Source of the DNA: Actinernus sp. WN-2022
Taxonomy: Eukaryota > Cnidaria > Anthozoa > Actiniaria > Actinernidae
DNA: 64,000 bases
Assembly (NCBI GenBank): GCA_030867875.1
Contig: JAOWCC010000577.1
Span: 79,217,740-79,281,739 of the forward strand
Direction: 5' to 3'
In this document: positions 1-13,130 of the stretch, in pieces
Numbering within the stretch: the stretch's first letter is position 1
Layout: each line of letters opens with the position of its first letter
Notes under the pieces: generated by a model
Seen by the model: the letters and a program-made list of their open reading frames with translations, nothing else
The model's database searches: none
Told to the model about the DNA's origin: nothing
Program-made: the position numbers and the translations under genes

Positions 1-298
1 ATAAATAAAGGCATCTATCTATCTAAAGTATCTATCTTTTATAAAACTGAACTGTATTTAATATTATATATTATATTATATATTATTTGTTTATTCACCA
101 CTTTTGCAGTTAAGACTGATTTACAGTGGGGACCAGGATATAGATATGTTACAACCAATAACGAGCTTAATATTTATTATAATAAATATGATACTACTAT
201 ACAATAAGGCAAAGTAAAAAAACTACTGCTGGTATTTGATGGTGACAAAGAGTGTCGCCAGGGTACTTTAGTGACATTGATGGCAACAAAGTAACCTA

Positions 299-654
299 TG
301 AGATTTTTCTTGATACTGCCTTTGATATTGTTAGCCATGATATTCTACTAAAACGTTACATAAATATGGAATTTGTGGAACCCCGTTTTATTGGTTTTGC
401 AGCTATCTTCCAAATAGAACACAACATGTGATTGAAATTCCAGTCTGCTCAATATTATATGTGGAGTCCCACAAGGATCATCTCTTGGCCCATTACTATA
501 TATTTTGTATGTCAATGACATGCCCAATTGTGCAAATAAAGTCTCTTTCAGAATGTTTGCAGATGATACTAATTTGTTCTATTCCTGTGATGAGCCAAAA
601 GAATTGGAGAAAGTTATAAATGAGGAATTACATGATAATCTCATCACCTCGTAA
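299..654 (+). pseudogene. LINE reverse transcriptase fragment
   Basis: Decayed piece of the reverse transcriptase domain of a non-LTR retrotransposon. Seen directly: a motif-A-like FDIVSHDILL near 321-350, then GVPQGSSLGPLLY starting at 463 and the catalytic FADD box at 556-567, followed by a stop at 652-654. The pieces lie in different frames, so at least two frameshifts separate them. The upstream WF..YLPNRTQ stretch matches the usual RT segment between motifs A and the GVPQGS box. Only the central RT is present; the endonuclease and both ends are missing or lie outside the window. Flanks are AT-rich. From family knowledge this is CR1/L2/Jockey-like; the exact clade cannot be fixed. Confidence 0.8.
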
Positions 655-1146
655 AAAAGTTCAATTAATATATTTAACATTGAACAGAAAAAATATATAT
701 TAAATATTTAGTAATATATATAGATAAAAGCCTCAGCTGATAACAGAAAATTCTACATATAAATAACAAAATATCAAAAACAGGAATTATTAATAAGCTC
801 AGATATTTCCTTAATGACTATCAAATGCTTAGACAGCTTTACGTACTGTTTAAAACACGAACAGCAGTGTTTTATCAAGTTTAAAAATTCGAGGGCGAAG
901 CCCGATAATTTTTAGACTTGATAAAACACGTGCTGTGAGTGTTTTAAACGGCTTCAAAAACGCTTTAAGAATGCAATGAAAGAAAGACGCACATCTCAAG
1001 GGAATGGTTTCGCAATGAACCACTGAACCTTTGTATTCACAACGCCATGCAAAATATTGGAGTAATCACCGTCTGCAATTACAAACATCTCAAGGGAATG
1101 ACATGAAGAAATTACCATACTATGTTGTTTGAAGCGACGTTTCGCA
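655..1146. repeat. foldback element at 848-949 in gene-free DNA
   Basis: Two imperfect inverted arms of about 44 bases, starting GTTTAAAACACGAACAGCAG and ending in its complement at 949, surround a short GC loop (GGGCGAAGCCC). It can form a long hairpin and looks like a small MITE/foldback. The rest of this stretch shows no gene; CATCTCAAGGGAATG occurs twice, near 992 and 1,087. Confidence 0.7.
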
Positions 1147-1271
1147 ATGCAAGAAGAATCTGCACTTGAAGGATTTGGTGTCGTGGTTTACCTCGATAAA
1201 GTTCAAGACTTGGAAAGCGATGTGACTGACATGACGGCAGACTCTAAATTTTTGACTCCGGCACAAACTAT
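1147..1271 (+). CDS. candidate first coding exon
   Basis: An ATG at 1,147 opens 41 codons of ordinary-looking acidic protein (MQEESALEGFGVVVYLD...) and runs into GTAAGT at 1,272-1,277, a strong splice-donor match, before any stop other than the one created inside the donor. No partner exon was found and no family is recognised, so this rests only on composition and the donor. It could equally be chance or a relic of a transposon gene. Confidence 0.25.
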
Positions 1272-4162
1272 GTAAGTTTAATGCACGTTTTTATTATTTT
1301 ACGGCTTTGAGTTTGGTTTAATAATTGGAACTAAACAGTATCTCGGTAAACAAGTTGGATACCTTCATTTTAAAAATATTATCTGTGTATCTCGGTAGTC
1401 TGCTGATATTAGTAAATCTAGTGCAAAATTTATTATCTAGGTACCTTATGTTCCGTGTACTTTTTGCTATCTTTGGGTCTTTATCAGTGAATTCTTAATT
1501 AGGATGAAACTTTATATAAAATGTCATGTTCATTAGTATTCTTTATAAAAAACGTTCATCCTAATTTGCAATTCAATGAGAAAGCTGAAACATCAATAGA
1601 AATTCCATTGTCTCAATCATTAACCCCGTTTCCCCCTGGGACGGAATTCAAATCCCTCCGCGGGCCTTCTAGAATGATGAGATTTTATCAGGTATAAAGG
1701 GGCATGCACGTGACTGATTTGCTTCATCTGATTGGACAAAATGCTCATTAATTATTCATGAGTTTTTGAATATACACTTAAATATCCATATTTACAATAT
1801 GCAATTATGAGTTGGGGAAATACTTATAAAACTAAACTAACTAAAATGAAGACAATCCTTACTTTAATCTGTTAGGAGAGTTGATAATACTTAAAAATTA
1901 AAAATCTCAATATTTGGTCATAAAATCTCTATTGACAAATCTAATACTCCAAATATTTTGTTCTAGATACGTTATACATGCATCTGAAATCCATATACTC
2001 ACAATACCAGGTATGCAAAAAATAGAAATTTATTTCGACCCCTTCAGTTGCAAAAACGAAATTTCAACTTCTCCTTATCAAATATTTGGCAAGCTATTCC
2101 AACTGAGATAAAGAGCTTAAGACACTCACAGTTTAAAAAAAAACACAATAAGAAACATCTCCTTAAATTTGAACTATAACTAATAATGATGGCATAACTA
2201 ATTATCATATAATGCACGTTTCGTTCCAACCTGTATTTACACAGTTTTTTTATATATTTTATTTCATAATTTTGGACTTAGTCTTTACTTCCTACGTGGC
2301 TGTGGTTTGTTTTCTCTCACAAACTGTTTCATCTCCTTTATTTCTCCGTAGCGCTGGAGTCGATCTCACATAGTGATTTACTCTATTCAATGGTTTATTT
2401 AGGGACCGATTTTGTCTACCGTGCCGCTAGAGAATTGTTTCACCTTTTTGCAACTGATTAATTGAGTTGTTATCACTTATCAGAAATGTCTGTTTATTTC
2501 ATTAGGCCAGATAAAAAAATACTTGTTTAGCGTCCACCCATTTCAATTTTTCCAGGTAGGGCGGGAGGTTTTTTTTTTCTATGTGAAGTTTATTTTGTCT
2601 TGACTAGACATTATTCACTCACCTCGTGTTCATGATCTCGTGTTGTAGAAACAAAATGGCGTCGATGTTAAAATATTTAATGCGCCGGCGCATATTTTAA
2701 GTCGTACATGTTGGGGTCTGGGTACAAGAATTGGTGTTCGCGGGCGCATTTACACTTTCTAGCGGGGACGCTAAACAATATTTTTTTAAATCTGGCCTTA
2801 GCTGGAAGTGACATCCTTGTCTATAGAGTATAGTGAATTGATTTCGCCTTTTAAGTTACTTTATAGTACTCATATGTTTAAGGGAAGTTTGATCATTTCT
2901 AGCGATCATGTTTGTGTTTCCTGTTTCGTTTTCTCTAACGTAGAGTTACTCGATAATATTGCTTTGTTTATCTTACGACCTTAACATTCTTATTTAAGGC
3001 TCAAACTGAGTTATTACAACTACTTGGGAGGAAAGTACCGCAACACATGTCCTCGACATGGTTCGGCAGCTAGAATGTGTTGGTGCACACATCAGTCACA
3101 AGTATACTTTCAATAGTTTTCCCGCCGCAAAGCTTCTCCGACGGGGTTATCTAATATTCTTTATTGCTCTGTGGGCTCTACTCTTCGGCTCAGTATATAT
3201 TTCGTTGTTTTCAGAACCCTTGTAAGAGCTCCAAATGTATTATTTTTTTGCCCGACGATTATCATCTTTGTAAGCGCGTCTATGCAGTACAGCGCGTGAT
3301 CGGGTAAGGGTATGGTTATGTGGTGAGGGCCATGTACGGAGCTCTGCATGGCCTTGTCAATGTGGCTTCAATTTCCAGCGACTTGGACCTGAGTACTGGA
3401 TTTTATGCTGTTACTGCGTTCGACAAAGGAGAACGCCATCCTAATCTGGTGTCCGTTGGGTTCTCTATGTCTCACGGCAGCCACAGGCAAGAGAAATCGA
3501 GATTTTTGTTGTGCTCGGTCGCGGCTAGATTCCATCCGCCAGAAGGTCGAATTGCAATGTTATATTTCTAGGGTACCAACTAAAGCGGCACTTAAAAATT
3601 TAGACGAACAAGTACGCTTCCCTCAACTATATAATAAAATATCGGCTCCACGAAGACTCGAACCGAAAACCTAACCCATCTATTAACCGAAACCCTAAAC
3701 CGTCACTATCCCTTACGCCGCGAGGGATTTGCTGTTAACAATCATTTTTTTAGAACTTTTATACTGCATGCTGTTTGATTAGCAGGCGTTACTTCATTAG
3801 ACACCAGTTCCTACTCTCAATGAAGTATTTTAGTGCAGTGCATTTTGGGATTGCGTCCTTCTGGCGGATGGAATCTAGCCATATTAGCTAACCGTTGTTG
3901 GTCGTGTATCTTTAATTCGCCATTTTGAATCATTAACCTCGTTCTGGCGCGTGAAAATGCACACGCGGTTGTTTGGAGTCGTTTCGTTTGTTTCGCTGTG
4001 GTTCATTCGGTAAACAATATAATATTTCTTCAATCAAATGCAATGTTGTCTAAAAAGTACGTAGGTACGATATATCAAAGCCTGAGAAGAGTGTGTACTA
4101 CTTCTGGGTCATTTCCAAAATCCCATTCTCGAGCTACAACAAGAATACACAGTCTGTGTTAG
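1272..4162. other. gene-free stretch with one foldback
   Basis: No convincing coding region. An inverted repeat has arms at about 3,524-3,559 and 3,841-3,879 (core GCTAGATTCCATCCGCCAGA) around a 280-base spacer. ATGGCGTCGATG near 2,656 lies in a GC-richer patch that could be a host gene start, but the frame closes after 14 codons. Confidence 0.5.
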
Positions 4163-4779
4163 TATAGCCCCCAGGGGGGGGGGGGGTACTTACATGAAAA
4201 ATGGGTATGTATGTGAGGCCAAGGGACTCAAACCCTGACCCTGTTTGACCCAATCCGAGCTCCAAAACCCTGATTGCCCCCTTTTTAGGGAAAAATACCT
4301 TATTGCCCCTTCTTTAAATTGTTTTAAAAACACGGTCGGATATATATCCCGGCCGGTATACCGCGTACCGGGATTGCATGCAAAATACGGAACATTTCAA
4401 GTCGGGACGTGGTATTGGGTAAACAAATCAGCAGATGGAGTACATAGATAAGTACTGAAGTACGAATTAGCGGCGTCACAATGTAAGGGAACCTCAGTGC
4501 TTGCATGTGGACAGGCGATCAAAATGCGGCAACAGAATGTATTTTTTTCGACATAGTAGCTAAAAAAAACTGAACCCTAACTGCCTAAAAAATACTGAAC
4601 CCCGACCCTGACTGCACCCAAATTATACTCCAATCCTGACCCTGATCTGCCCAAATCAGGTCAAAACCCTGACCCTACCTGCCCAAACTGAGCTCAAAAC
4701 CCTGGCCCACCCGGGCGGCACATACATAATACGTCACAAACAGGAGTACCCCCCCCCCCCCCCCCCCCCCCGGGGTATA
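4163..4779. mobile_element. TIR element with G/C-tract ends
   Basis: The ends are inverted: TATAGCCCCCAGGGGG at the left, a long C tract followed by GGGGTATA at the right. The interior carries degenerate repeats of the form AACCCTGACCCTG...CTGCCCAAA (about 4,210-4,710). No coding capacity. Likely a MITE-like non-autonomous DNA element. No clean target duplication was found. Confidence 0.55.
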
Positions 4780-5407
4780 GCCCAAAATGTTTTCCTTTAT
4801 CTCAGCAAGTTGATGAGCTGCATCCCTTTTTATACGAGTTGTATAACTTATTAGTGAAAACATTCAAAACTTTACACCCACAATAGAATCAGTCTATTAA
4901 TATCAACAGTGTAGTCCAGAACACTGAAGCACTCTTTCAGTCTCCAAAGAGCTATGTTTGTTTTACTACAGGTAGCCAAAAACATTATGTTCTAGTATAG
5001 TTTGAGTCTCTATACAAGGGCAAGCTCGATTTCGGAGTTACCAAGGCATGTATCATATTTGCCTTTAGTTATCCGTAACTTAGGGGTAAGGGAGGGGGTA
5101 TACTCTTGTTTATGGCGTAATATATATATAATTAGGAATAAAAATCTTGGCTTTCCATGTAACGATAACCGTCGCTAGTTAAGAGGATCCAAATGGATCA
5201 GACACTTGTAAACTTGAAATATATATTGATATATATGTATAGTAAATGGAGTGACTTGCGAACTCTATGATTTATTTTATTATCTTTTAACTCATTGTAA
5301 TTAGCTCCTATATATAGTACACTTTTAGTTTTATAACTTAGTTCCAAGTATTTTGATTGCGTAAATGTACTGCAGAAGGCCGAAGGCCGAAACGTCTACA
5401 TAGATGT

Positions 5408-5521
5408 TATTGACCGAGCCTGACTGGGTCCGGATGGGGGGATATTGGTCGAGTTCTTCTTTGTGCGTGTATGGAACGAGACCAATATTCCCCCATTCGG
5501 ACCGAACAAGCTTGGTCAATA
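5408..5521. repeat. 43-base-arm hairpin
   Basis: Starts TATTGACCGAGCCTGACTGG and ends with an imperfect complement (GGTCAATA). Arms are about 43 bases with some compensating differences, loop about 28 bases. It is preceded at 5,376-5,395 by GAAGGCCGAAGGCCGAAACG, a sequence type often found beside GIY-YIG retroelements, so it may be a terminal structure of such an element. The open frames on both strands here are products of the palindrome. Confidence 0.65.
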
Positions 5522-5779
5522 AATGTTTTATTATATGGCTTTTGCTGAACAAAGTTGTGCTTCAGTTCTTTTATTTCCAACAATACATGTACCACTGCAA
5601 TGGTTTCTTTCGCAAGCAACAGTAGCATTGTGACTGATTCAGGTCAGTTCAAGGAGAGGTCATTTCTAATTGGCCGAGGGTAAGATTGAAACCCTTTCAA
5701 TGTTAGGTAGATTTGGTGTAAGAAAGTAAAATGCAGTTACGGAAGTTCACCTCGATTTATCCGAAAAAACAACTTGTTC

Positions 5780-6840
5780 ATGAGAATGAAATAATCGGAA
5801 ACCCGTCCTCGATCGGTTGAAGTAAACGAAAGTTATTAAAGTTTGAATTTTGGTAATTTTCCCGCCAAAACGTGGCGGGAAATAAATAGCATAAAACCAT
5901 TTATGAAAATATCGCTTGTTTTAACTTTTACAGTTTGAAATACTGGTGCATCATATTTTGCACAATAATAGAGCTCTTTAGTAATTTGTTTAGTATAACA
6001 GCTTATAATTGAAAACCAAACTCGTTGCATGGCACTACCCAACACACGCTATGACGTAGCTAGCGTCTAATACGCATGCTCACATCTTATTACCGGTAGA
6101 GTGGCAACCATGTACAGCTGTTTCGTCCTTGTTAGGACTCATCAGCATGGCATAGCCCCCAAGATCGTCAGCCTCACTTTAGATCATAGGCCTCAGAATC
6201 TGGTTATATACTCTAGCGGCGAGCTCGAAAGCTGCCTATTTTTTGTATACGTCATTATGACGTCATAAATATATTTGTGTACCCTCAGAAAATAGCCAGT
6301 TAATTTTTTTTGGGAATTTTATCAATGAAATGCATTTCGCTAACACTCACAAGTCATAGTATTCTCTATAATAATATTTTTATAGTCGGCAATCTGATTT
6401 AAGCTTGAAGTATGACGTCACTAATAATGACGTCATAAAAACAGTAAATCGTCCATAACTTTGAATATATTTATCGTAGAAAGTTCAATTTTTCGCCAAA
6501 TGAATATATTTCATAAACATATCAAGAAACGAGTGTCGATATAGTGGTCTGGGACCTAGAAACCGCCATTTTGAATGTCCTGGCAGCTCTTCCAAATATG
6601 GAATGTTATTTTCCTAATATGGAAGAGGCCGCGGGAAGTTCAAAACGACACTTTTGCTCGCTATTTTATTGATATGGACTTTCTGGTGACGTAATATTTT
6701 TTAAACGCGTTTTTAAGGTTAATTTTCACCAAAAAAGTAGGCATCCCTTATGACGTCACAACAACGTCAGAATACAGAAACAATTGTCCCCAAAATGTAG
6801 TCTTACTTTGTTACCAACCTGTCAACATTTCGTCAAATCT
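5780..6840. repeat. TGACGTCA-rich dispersed repeat, copy 1
   Basis: About 1 kb that aligns by eye with the 17.82-18.55 kb part of the TIR element at 17,592-18,634: shared blocks include TTTTCCCGCCAAAA / GGCGGGAAATA...ACCATTTA (5,860-5,905 against 17,918-17,970) and CTTATGACGTCACA near 6,748 against TTATGACGTCACAC near 18,456. Several TGACGTCA octamers occur. No coding region. The termini of this copy were not resolved. Confidence 0.6.
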
Positions 6841-9711
6841 AGAGTAGAAGTAAGGAAATGGCGTTACTTTTACGTTTTCTGTTACACTCCGGCCCAGCCG
6901 TTTTTACGGTAAAGCTCCCATCGTTTGGAGTTCTAAAGACTTGTAAAAAGAGTTGGAATTCGCCTCCTTTCATGCATGATAATTGTTGTGAAGCCTTGGT
7001 TCGTGAAGTGTCTATATATAAATGCTTCGCTGGAATAAAGTCAGTGACTTAGCTTGGCTCGAACTTCGCCGTTTCCTAAATAATTATTTTTGTAGAACCG
7101 ACAAAGAAGGAGATTCAGCTAAATTTCAGGTATGTTTTATTAGCTTGTTTTATTCTGGAAAACGTTTTCAGGTGAGTTTGGGTTGTCCTTTGTCTTGGCT
7201 TTGGTGTGTTTTGGCTGGTGTTCTGAAAAGTCGCAAAATAGACTCTTTCTTTTCTTTCACTTTGTTTGTGTTTCATATAACATTGCTTTTTGGCAAAAGG
7301 TTTTGCAATGTTATTTAGCTTCTGACGTTACTCAGTTTTGTTATACCGTGAGTCAAAAATGTGGAAACAATCTCAATCAACTACTCTAGCTCGCAGCGGT
7401 CCAAAACCATACCGACCGGTCGTTTGGCGATTTACCGGACCGTCGAAGAACTAATCTGATTTCTCCATTTGCCACGAATCCAGCTTGCCATATAATAAAA
7501 TAAATTATGGACCAGTGAAGAGTTCGTAAGTCACTTCATTTACTTAGATTAGATTTTTAAGATTACAGAACAATCTTTCCGTCATTCACCAACTCTTTTA
7601 AATTTGTTAGCAATCATCTGATGTACCAATGTAGTACACTGAATGATCTATTAAATGAATAAAGTATGTCTGTCTTGCTATGACGTCAGGTACCGGGTCC
7701 GGAATTTTCGTTAAAATTTGAAAAATATGTCGAATTCCGTGTTAAAGATGATTCAGAATAATCAAACAGGTAGAAAACCTTCCACAATAGCTTGGAAATC
7801 CGACTGTTGGAGCTATTTTTCTCGTCGATACGCCGAAAACTGGTTCCGGTTCTGGTCCCTATAGCCATACATACGTATGCCTATTTTTCATACAAATGCC
7901 CCCCGGGAGTAGTTACCGGGGAGTGGTCTCCCATGGGCTGATCCTGGTATTTATTGTGTGCGGGTAATCCTATGCACAACTGATCCAGGTCACGACATGG
8001 CGAACACTAAGGCGTATTGATAGTAAAAATAAATATTATGTAATGTACCTAAGTGCAATATAATCAATGATTGTCATATATATTATTTTAAAGTCCACTC
8101 GAGTATGTCGGGGCGCACACTATTTCGAACCATATTGAGTTAAAAATTAATGCATCCATGCCACATGTCGAACCACTGTCTCGTCGTTGTCAATATTTTA
8201 CATAAACAAACTGTGACGTAATATATATGCGGGCTCCAAGGAAAATTCCACCACCGTATTTTCTTACCAAACTATTTGCAACGCAGCTCCTAAAGGGTAT
8301 TCACATGTCATTCATGGCTTGAACGTTAACTACAGAGAACGAAATAGAAAGCATGTAAGCTATAAAGGTAAGAATGTTTGTGGTAGTTTTATGGCGCGAA
8401 CGTGTGAAATTATGGCAACGCACTAGAAACTATACCAGTAACTTATTGACTTAAAATAACATCTATATTTTCGCGTTTATGGTACATATTTTTGTGGCAG
8501 AAAAGATACGAATACTTTGAGTTTCATTTTAAAATCAAAATGGGAAAATTTAGCTTCGTGAATTGAGGCTTTATTCAGATATTTAATCGTGTAAAGAGCT
8601 ATAACTGTAGCTTTAGCTTCAGCTTTCTGGAGCCGCCTGAATCTTTACTGTGGTTATAAACACCAGCAAAAAGAAAGTAAAACATGATTTGAAAAATAAA
8701 TCAGCCCTATAGTCTTTAACAGAAAAAAATTACCGGCGGTTTTAATATATCAATAGCCGTAGACTGTGTACACTGTTTGCCGTTGGGGGACACTGTACTC
8801 GATAAAACGATAAGAAGTACCTTCAGTTCGCCTCACAAGTCTCACGCAAATAATAACCAGAAGGTTCAACAATCTCAGCATGGTCTAAAGTTGCGAGCGT
8901 GCAAGGTCTTGGGGACCGGAATCCTGTGGTGGTTTTATGGAATCACCTCTACAGCTAACACTATATGCGTTAAAGTAGATATTTGTTGTAGAAGTGAGTT
9001 TATTTTTTATTAATTTCAGCAACGGCAACTGGTCTATAGATTTGTTGTTCAGCGCGTGTCTTAAAACATGTTTACCAAATCAGACTAAATTTGGAACAGG
9101 GCCATATAGCATGTGGTTCGTAAAAAAGTGCGTTTCATACAGCTAGAAATAACAATTAAAGCAGCCTTAGCCGTATCTCTTAAAATGCAAACTTCTTGCA
9201 CGGTACAAAATCCAAGCAGGTGGCTAACGACAGAGTTTTATTGGTGACCATTGCACATAACGCTATTTGCTCAGATGGAATATTGAAAGTTAGAGACTTT
9301 ATGTTTGTGTTTTATTGACAAATACAGGCGCTTGCTGACTGTACGATGAACTCGAAATTCCTCAGTTCATACTGCATTCCGCCTCCTGCAGTATTCGTTA
9401 TTTTTCGTTCATCGCCCAGTCAGGGTGTTCCCGCATTTGTTAATAAAACATGAACGCTATTCTATAACCCTTAAATAAAACACGACAGGCATTTGAGAAT
9501 ATAAGGGAACTCGGCGTGTGCTTTTAACATTTCTTGAGTGTTCTCAAATGACTGGAGTGTTTTTATGACAGAATAATATCTGGCCAAGCGTTTTTATTTG
9601 ATTGATGGTAGAGATTTAAGCGCGCGAGGCCAGGACTCAGTTTGCAAAGAATCAATTCAAAACAATAAAACATGCTCACGCATGCATGATATATCTACCA
9701 ATAATTTACTG
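6841..9711. other. no gene recognised
   Basis: About 2.9 kb read on both strands without a recognisable protein, RNA gene or well-bounded element. Short open frames here have no family signature. Confidence 0.4.
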
Positions 9712-9789
9712 AAGTCGAAGTGACTGTTGGTGAATACTTATCAAGACAAGTCTAGATAATTAAATATTCACCAATAGTCACTTCGACTT
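9712..9789. repeat. 29-base-arm hairpin
   Basis: AAGTCGAAGTGACTGTTGGT at the left and its near complement ending TCACTTCGACTT at 9,789, with a 20-base AT-rich loop. A compact foldback, probably a miniature transposon remnant. Confidence 0.7.
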
Positions 9790-9854
9790 TGAACAGTGAA
9801 TAATTGTTAACTAATTTCATCAGTGAATATAGAGATTCCCGTGCTCTAATTAAT

Positions 9855-9990
9855 GAGGATGAGATTAAGAATTCAAGTCTTTTGCAACAACGAGACAGTA
9901 GTTACGGTTACGAACTGAGGGCGAACGAAGGATGCAATTTTAGCAAGTACATGCATGAGATCTGGCTCTGCAGTGCTAGGGAACAGTTCT
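9855..9990. repeat. dispersed repeat, inverse copy at 38,795-38,930
   Basis: The block around TTGCAACAACGAGACAGTAG, GTTACGGTTACGAACTG and GAGATCTGGCTCTGCAGTGC reappears in reverse complement at about 38,795-38,930 with roughly 90 percent identity by eye. Non-coding, function unknown. Confidence 0.7.
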
Positions 9991-10869
9991 AGGCTGGGAG
10001 GGGGCGTTTTAATTAAGCTACACATACGATTAAACATTAACTGGGAATAATAAAGAGTGGTGTCCGAAGTATCGGCAATACTAAGCGACGCTTATCGAAT
10101 TGGATGGTTTTAGTATAAAAACTACGAGAAGTCCCGAGTCTGCCGATAATCGCGACAAAACAATACAGCGGTTGTTGAAGTAGCTGCAAGTTTTCCCGAT
10201 TTTCCTGTAGATTTTCCTTTTCCATGAGTGCATGGCGTTCTAGGTGTATGAATGCATGAGCTTCCAATTTGGAGTGTCCCCGTTCAATATTTATTTCTAA
10301 TAAAGCGCTTGCGTGGAATCCCCTGACTGCTTTCCAGTCCGGCGTATTGTGTGGGAATGTACATTAGTTCTTCTAAGTGCTTAAAGTGCATATAAGCCCT
10401 GGCCAATTTTTTTTTTTTTTAAAGCTTAGACCTTAAAAGGTAGAGAACAAATTCCGAAATTTCTAAATAAACATGTTTTCATAATTTTTTTAGCGACTAA
10501 ACTTCCAAATGTAGAATAATTTCCGCGCACCTTCGGGGACTGGGACGAGAATAAAACGTGACGTCATAAACAGAAATCCTCTCTTCGCGGCTTTAAAACG
10601 TTAATAAGTAAACAAGTCCAAGGACTACAGAAAAGCTGATCGAACAACGTATATATAGAGAATTCTACGATATTTCGGCTGGCCAAACCAGCCTTATTCA
10701 GGTAGATCTTACAAATGAATATTTCACAATGGCAAGTATAAATATCAAAGTGATTACACAATCTAAGAGGAAAAAGGAAATGACGTAAGTAAAAATATGG
10801 ATTTGAGATAACATAAAAACACGGGTCTACAAGATAACATATTAAGTTTCATCACGTTTGTTCATGCCG

Positions 10870-11390
10870 AGAGGTTCGAGAGTTTTAGCTATGTCGATAA
10901 GATATGACTCTTGCTTTACGAATAGAGTTGCGAAGAATAAATTATTTCTAAGGGGATAAGTTGCATGTCAGTATTAGAATGGTTAGAGCAGGAAAGGAAA
11001 TGTTCAGAAACTGTGGTGGGTTTAGATTTAATATAAAATTTGTCAACTGGTCGTCTGTGTTCATTAAATCGGTCTTTGAGCCGTCGTTTAGTTTCACCGA
11101 TGTATTGTAAGCGGCAGCGATTGCATTGTACCATGTAGATAACGTTACTGGTGTTACATGTGATGTGTTACATGTGATGTGTGACTTAATGAAACGGGTT
11201 TCCCCGGTGGAAGAAAAAGTGTAGCTAACGAGGCCATGATTAAGTAAGGACAAGTGGCACAGTTTTTTCCGCAGCGGAAAGAGCCAGATGGAAGAGCAGG
11301 TTTGTTAGTCACATTACGTAGTTGTGATTTGCAAGTAGGGCACGAAGGTTAGGGCAACGGCGGTGAGCGACGAGAGGCAGGTTAACAAAA
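10870..11390 (-). pseudogene. Penelope-like element C-terminus, GIY-YIG
   Basis: The frame at 11,134-10,916 encodes QYIGETKRRLKDRFNEH, the hallmark of the GIY-YIG endonuclease that closes the protein of Penelope-like retroelements, preceded by a C-x2-C (VQCNRC) as in that family. A second Cys cluster (CGKNCATC) lies upstream near 11,280 in another frame, so at least one frameshift is present. Downstream at 10,677-10,693 is GGCTGG-CCAAA-CCAGCC, a small hairpin next to TATTTCGGC, typical of the region following such ORFs. The reverse transcriptase domain is not visible. Truncated and inactive. Confidence 0.75.
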
Positions 11391-11407
11391 CGTTAGCTTA
11401 TTTGCAA

Positions 11408-11487
11408 AACAAGAGCCCATCTGGGCTTTCACTCGGGCCACATGAGATTGAAGATGAAATACGCTTTCATTTGAAATCCTCTTAGTA
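11408..11487. repeat. dispersed repeat, inverse copy at 62,244-62,325
   Basis: AACAAGAGCCCATCTGGGCT followed by TTCA-TCGGGCCACATGAGAT is found again in reverse complement at 62,244-62,325, including the GATTTCAAATGAAAG end. Short interspersed repeat; the small open frame over it at 62 kb is not a gene. Confidence 0.7.
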
Positions 11488-12904
11488 TCAAGTCGTGCTT
11501 TAATTCGCCAGTGAGAACGTCAAAAAAACAGACTGGTCTATTAATCGCTTTTATGGCATGACTATGATAACGCAGGATTCGAACAACAGAATACTGGCAA
11601 TTCAAGTGTATAAATGCAATACAATGACATATTCAGACTTTGAATTTGATTGAAAATAGAGCAAAAACTCGGGGAAATGTCCGGCTAAAACTGTATGAAT
11701 AAATGTGAAATGAAACATAAATTTCATAGCAAGAAAAAAGATTGTAATTCCTATAAATGAGAAAGCTCTTCTATTAAGCCGCTTCTCATATACACAGACT
11801 GTTTCACAAAAAAACATTTGCGCTTATCGACACAAGAATTCAGTTGACCTTTCAAATAATTTATTCTGAGGTACGCATACTCTAAATCACAGATGTTAAA
11901 TAAAGCGATAATTAGAAGGAAAAGTACATTAACAGACAAACTGAGAGGAAATTTATTCAAATCAAAAAGAGTTTACTTACAGTACTTACGTAACTGAACT
12001 TTCGTTTTGGATCTTTTGGTAGTGTTGTTGACAGCACCCACCTTCGTGCACATATGCACTGAATCGGAATGAAAGTCGAAGTCTACCTCGAACTTAACTT
12101 TCAGCTAACCTGTTTCCTTTCATTCCACAATGAATAATAATCTCATAAAGTAAGCCCGTAGCTTTCAATAAATTTGCCAGTGTCTGAATGAAACAGCTAG
12201 ATCTTTTCCAATTTCTCTCACGAGTCACGGCAGAAGACAGTCTCAAGCTACAAAACTTGAATTTTGATCCTCTTCACAGCAACGTAATTTAACGTCTCAG
12301 ATATTATATATATGCCCTATTTCAGCTAGCGCTGTGCATTTCAAATACTTTTTCCTCTCTCGTTGCTGGCAGTTCATGCTTCTTGTTCGTGTAGTTGCCG
12401 CATTTCAGTTGGCATACACTGAAAACATCTGCTTAACTAAGATTTGTAACAATCTTAGCGGATCATGTAAATATTCCGCTTGACTCAATTGAGGGTTTCT
12501 GCCGTCAAAGTTCATTTTTTGTTTCAGTTTTCCCCATATTAGCCGACATGTATAATGTCTCGAGCTCTCAATCCAGTAGAAAGACTCTGGTTATTCTGTC
12601 GTAAAACATGCCTTAGCTGTACAAGACCGCCCACGATGGAATAGATTTCCGACAATGACTCATTGAAAGTGATATCTCCTTGTCTCGCCTAGTCTGAGAG
12701 CTTTGAACTTTCTTATCTGAGCGCGCCTGACGAGATCTAACCTTTGATTATAATTCGATACCCGTTGATATCCAAACGTGTTTGGATATTGTATTTCGCT
12801 TACGTTTCTAAATGTACATTGGATCTGTCCAAACAGCGCTGATCGAATGTATTACGGCTCCTGGTTGTTCATGTATTTTTATGGTCAACAAGAGCGCCAG
12901 TTGA

Positions 12905-13130
12905 AATATCCTGAGCCCTCGCGGGTCGACCATTTTGATTTACTGTATTCACTTATGTAAATACATTAACCTGGCGATTGTTGCGTGACCAGCACAGTGC
13001 AATCTGATTGGTTTGAATTTGACCTTTAACGCATGCGCAGAATCCGTCTGACATGAAATAAAAAAATAAAAAATAAAAATAACGACTTGCATTTTAAGAC
13101 TCGGCGCTGCCACAGGCAGCCCGAGTAATA
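12905..13130 (-). repeat. dispersed repeat, inverse copy at 60,520-60,745
   Basis: Reverse complement of the block at 60,520-60,745, including ACTCGGGCTGCCTGTGGCAG, AAAATGCAAGTCGTTATTTT, ACGCATGCGTTAAAGGTCAA and ACAATCGCCAGGTTAAT. A shorter relative is at 41,480-41,555. At 60.7 kb this repeat leads into a decayed ORF, so it may be the 5-prime region of a retroelement. Confidence 0.7.

Noticed and set aside
3660..3720. Telomere-like CCCTAA/ACCGAAAC sequence
   Set aside because: Only a few irregular copies, not an array.
5331..5628. Three overlapping ORFs on both strands of about 73 aa
   Set aside because: They mirror one another because the DNA is a palindrome; no protein signature.
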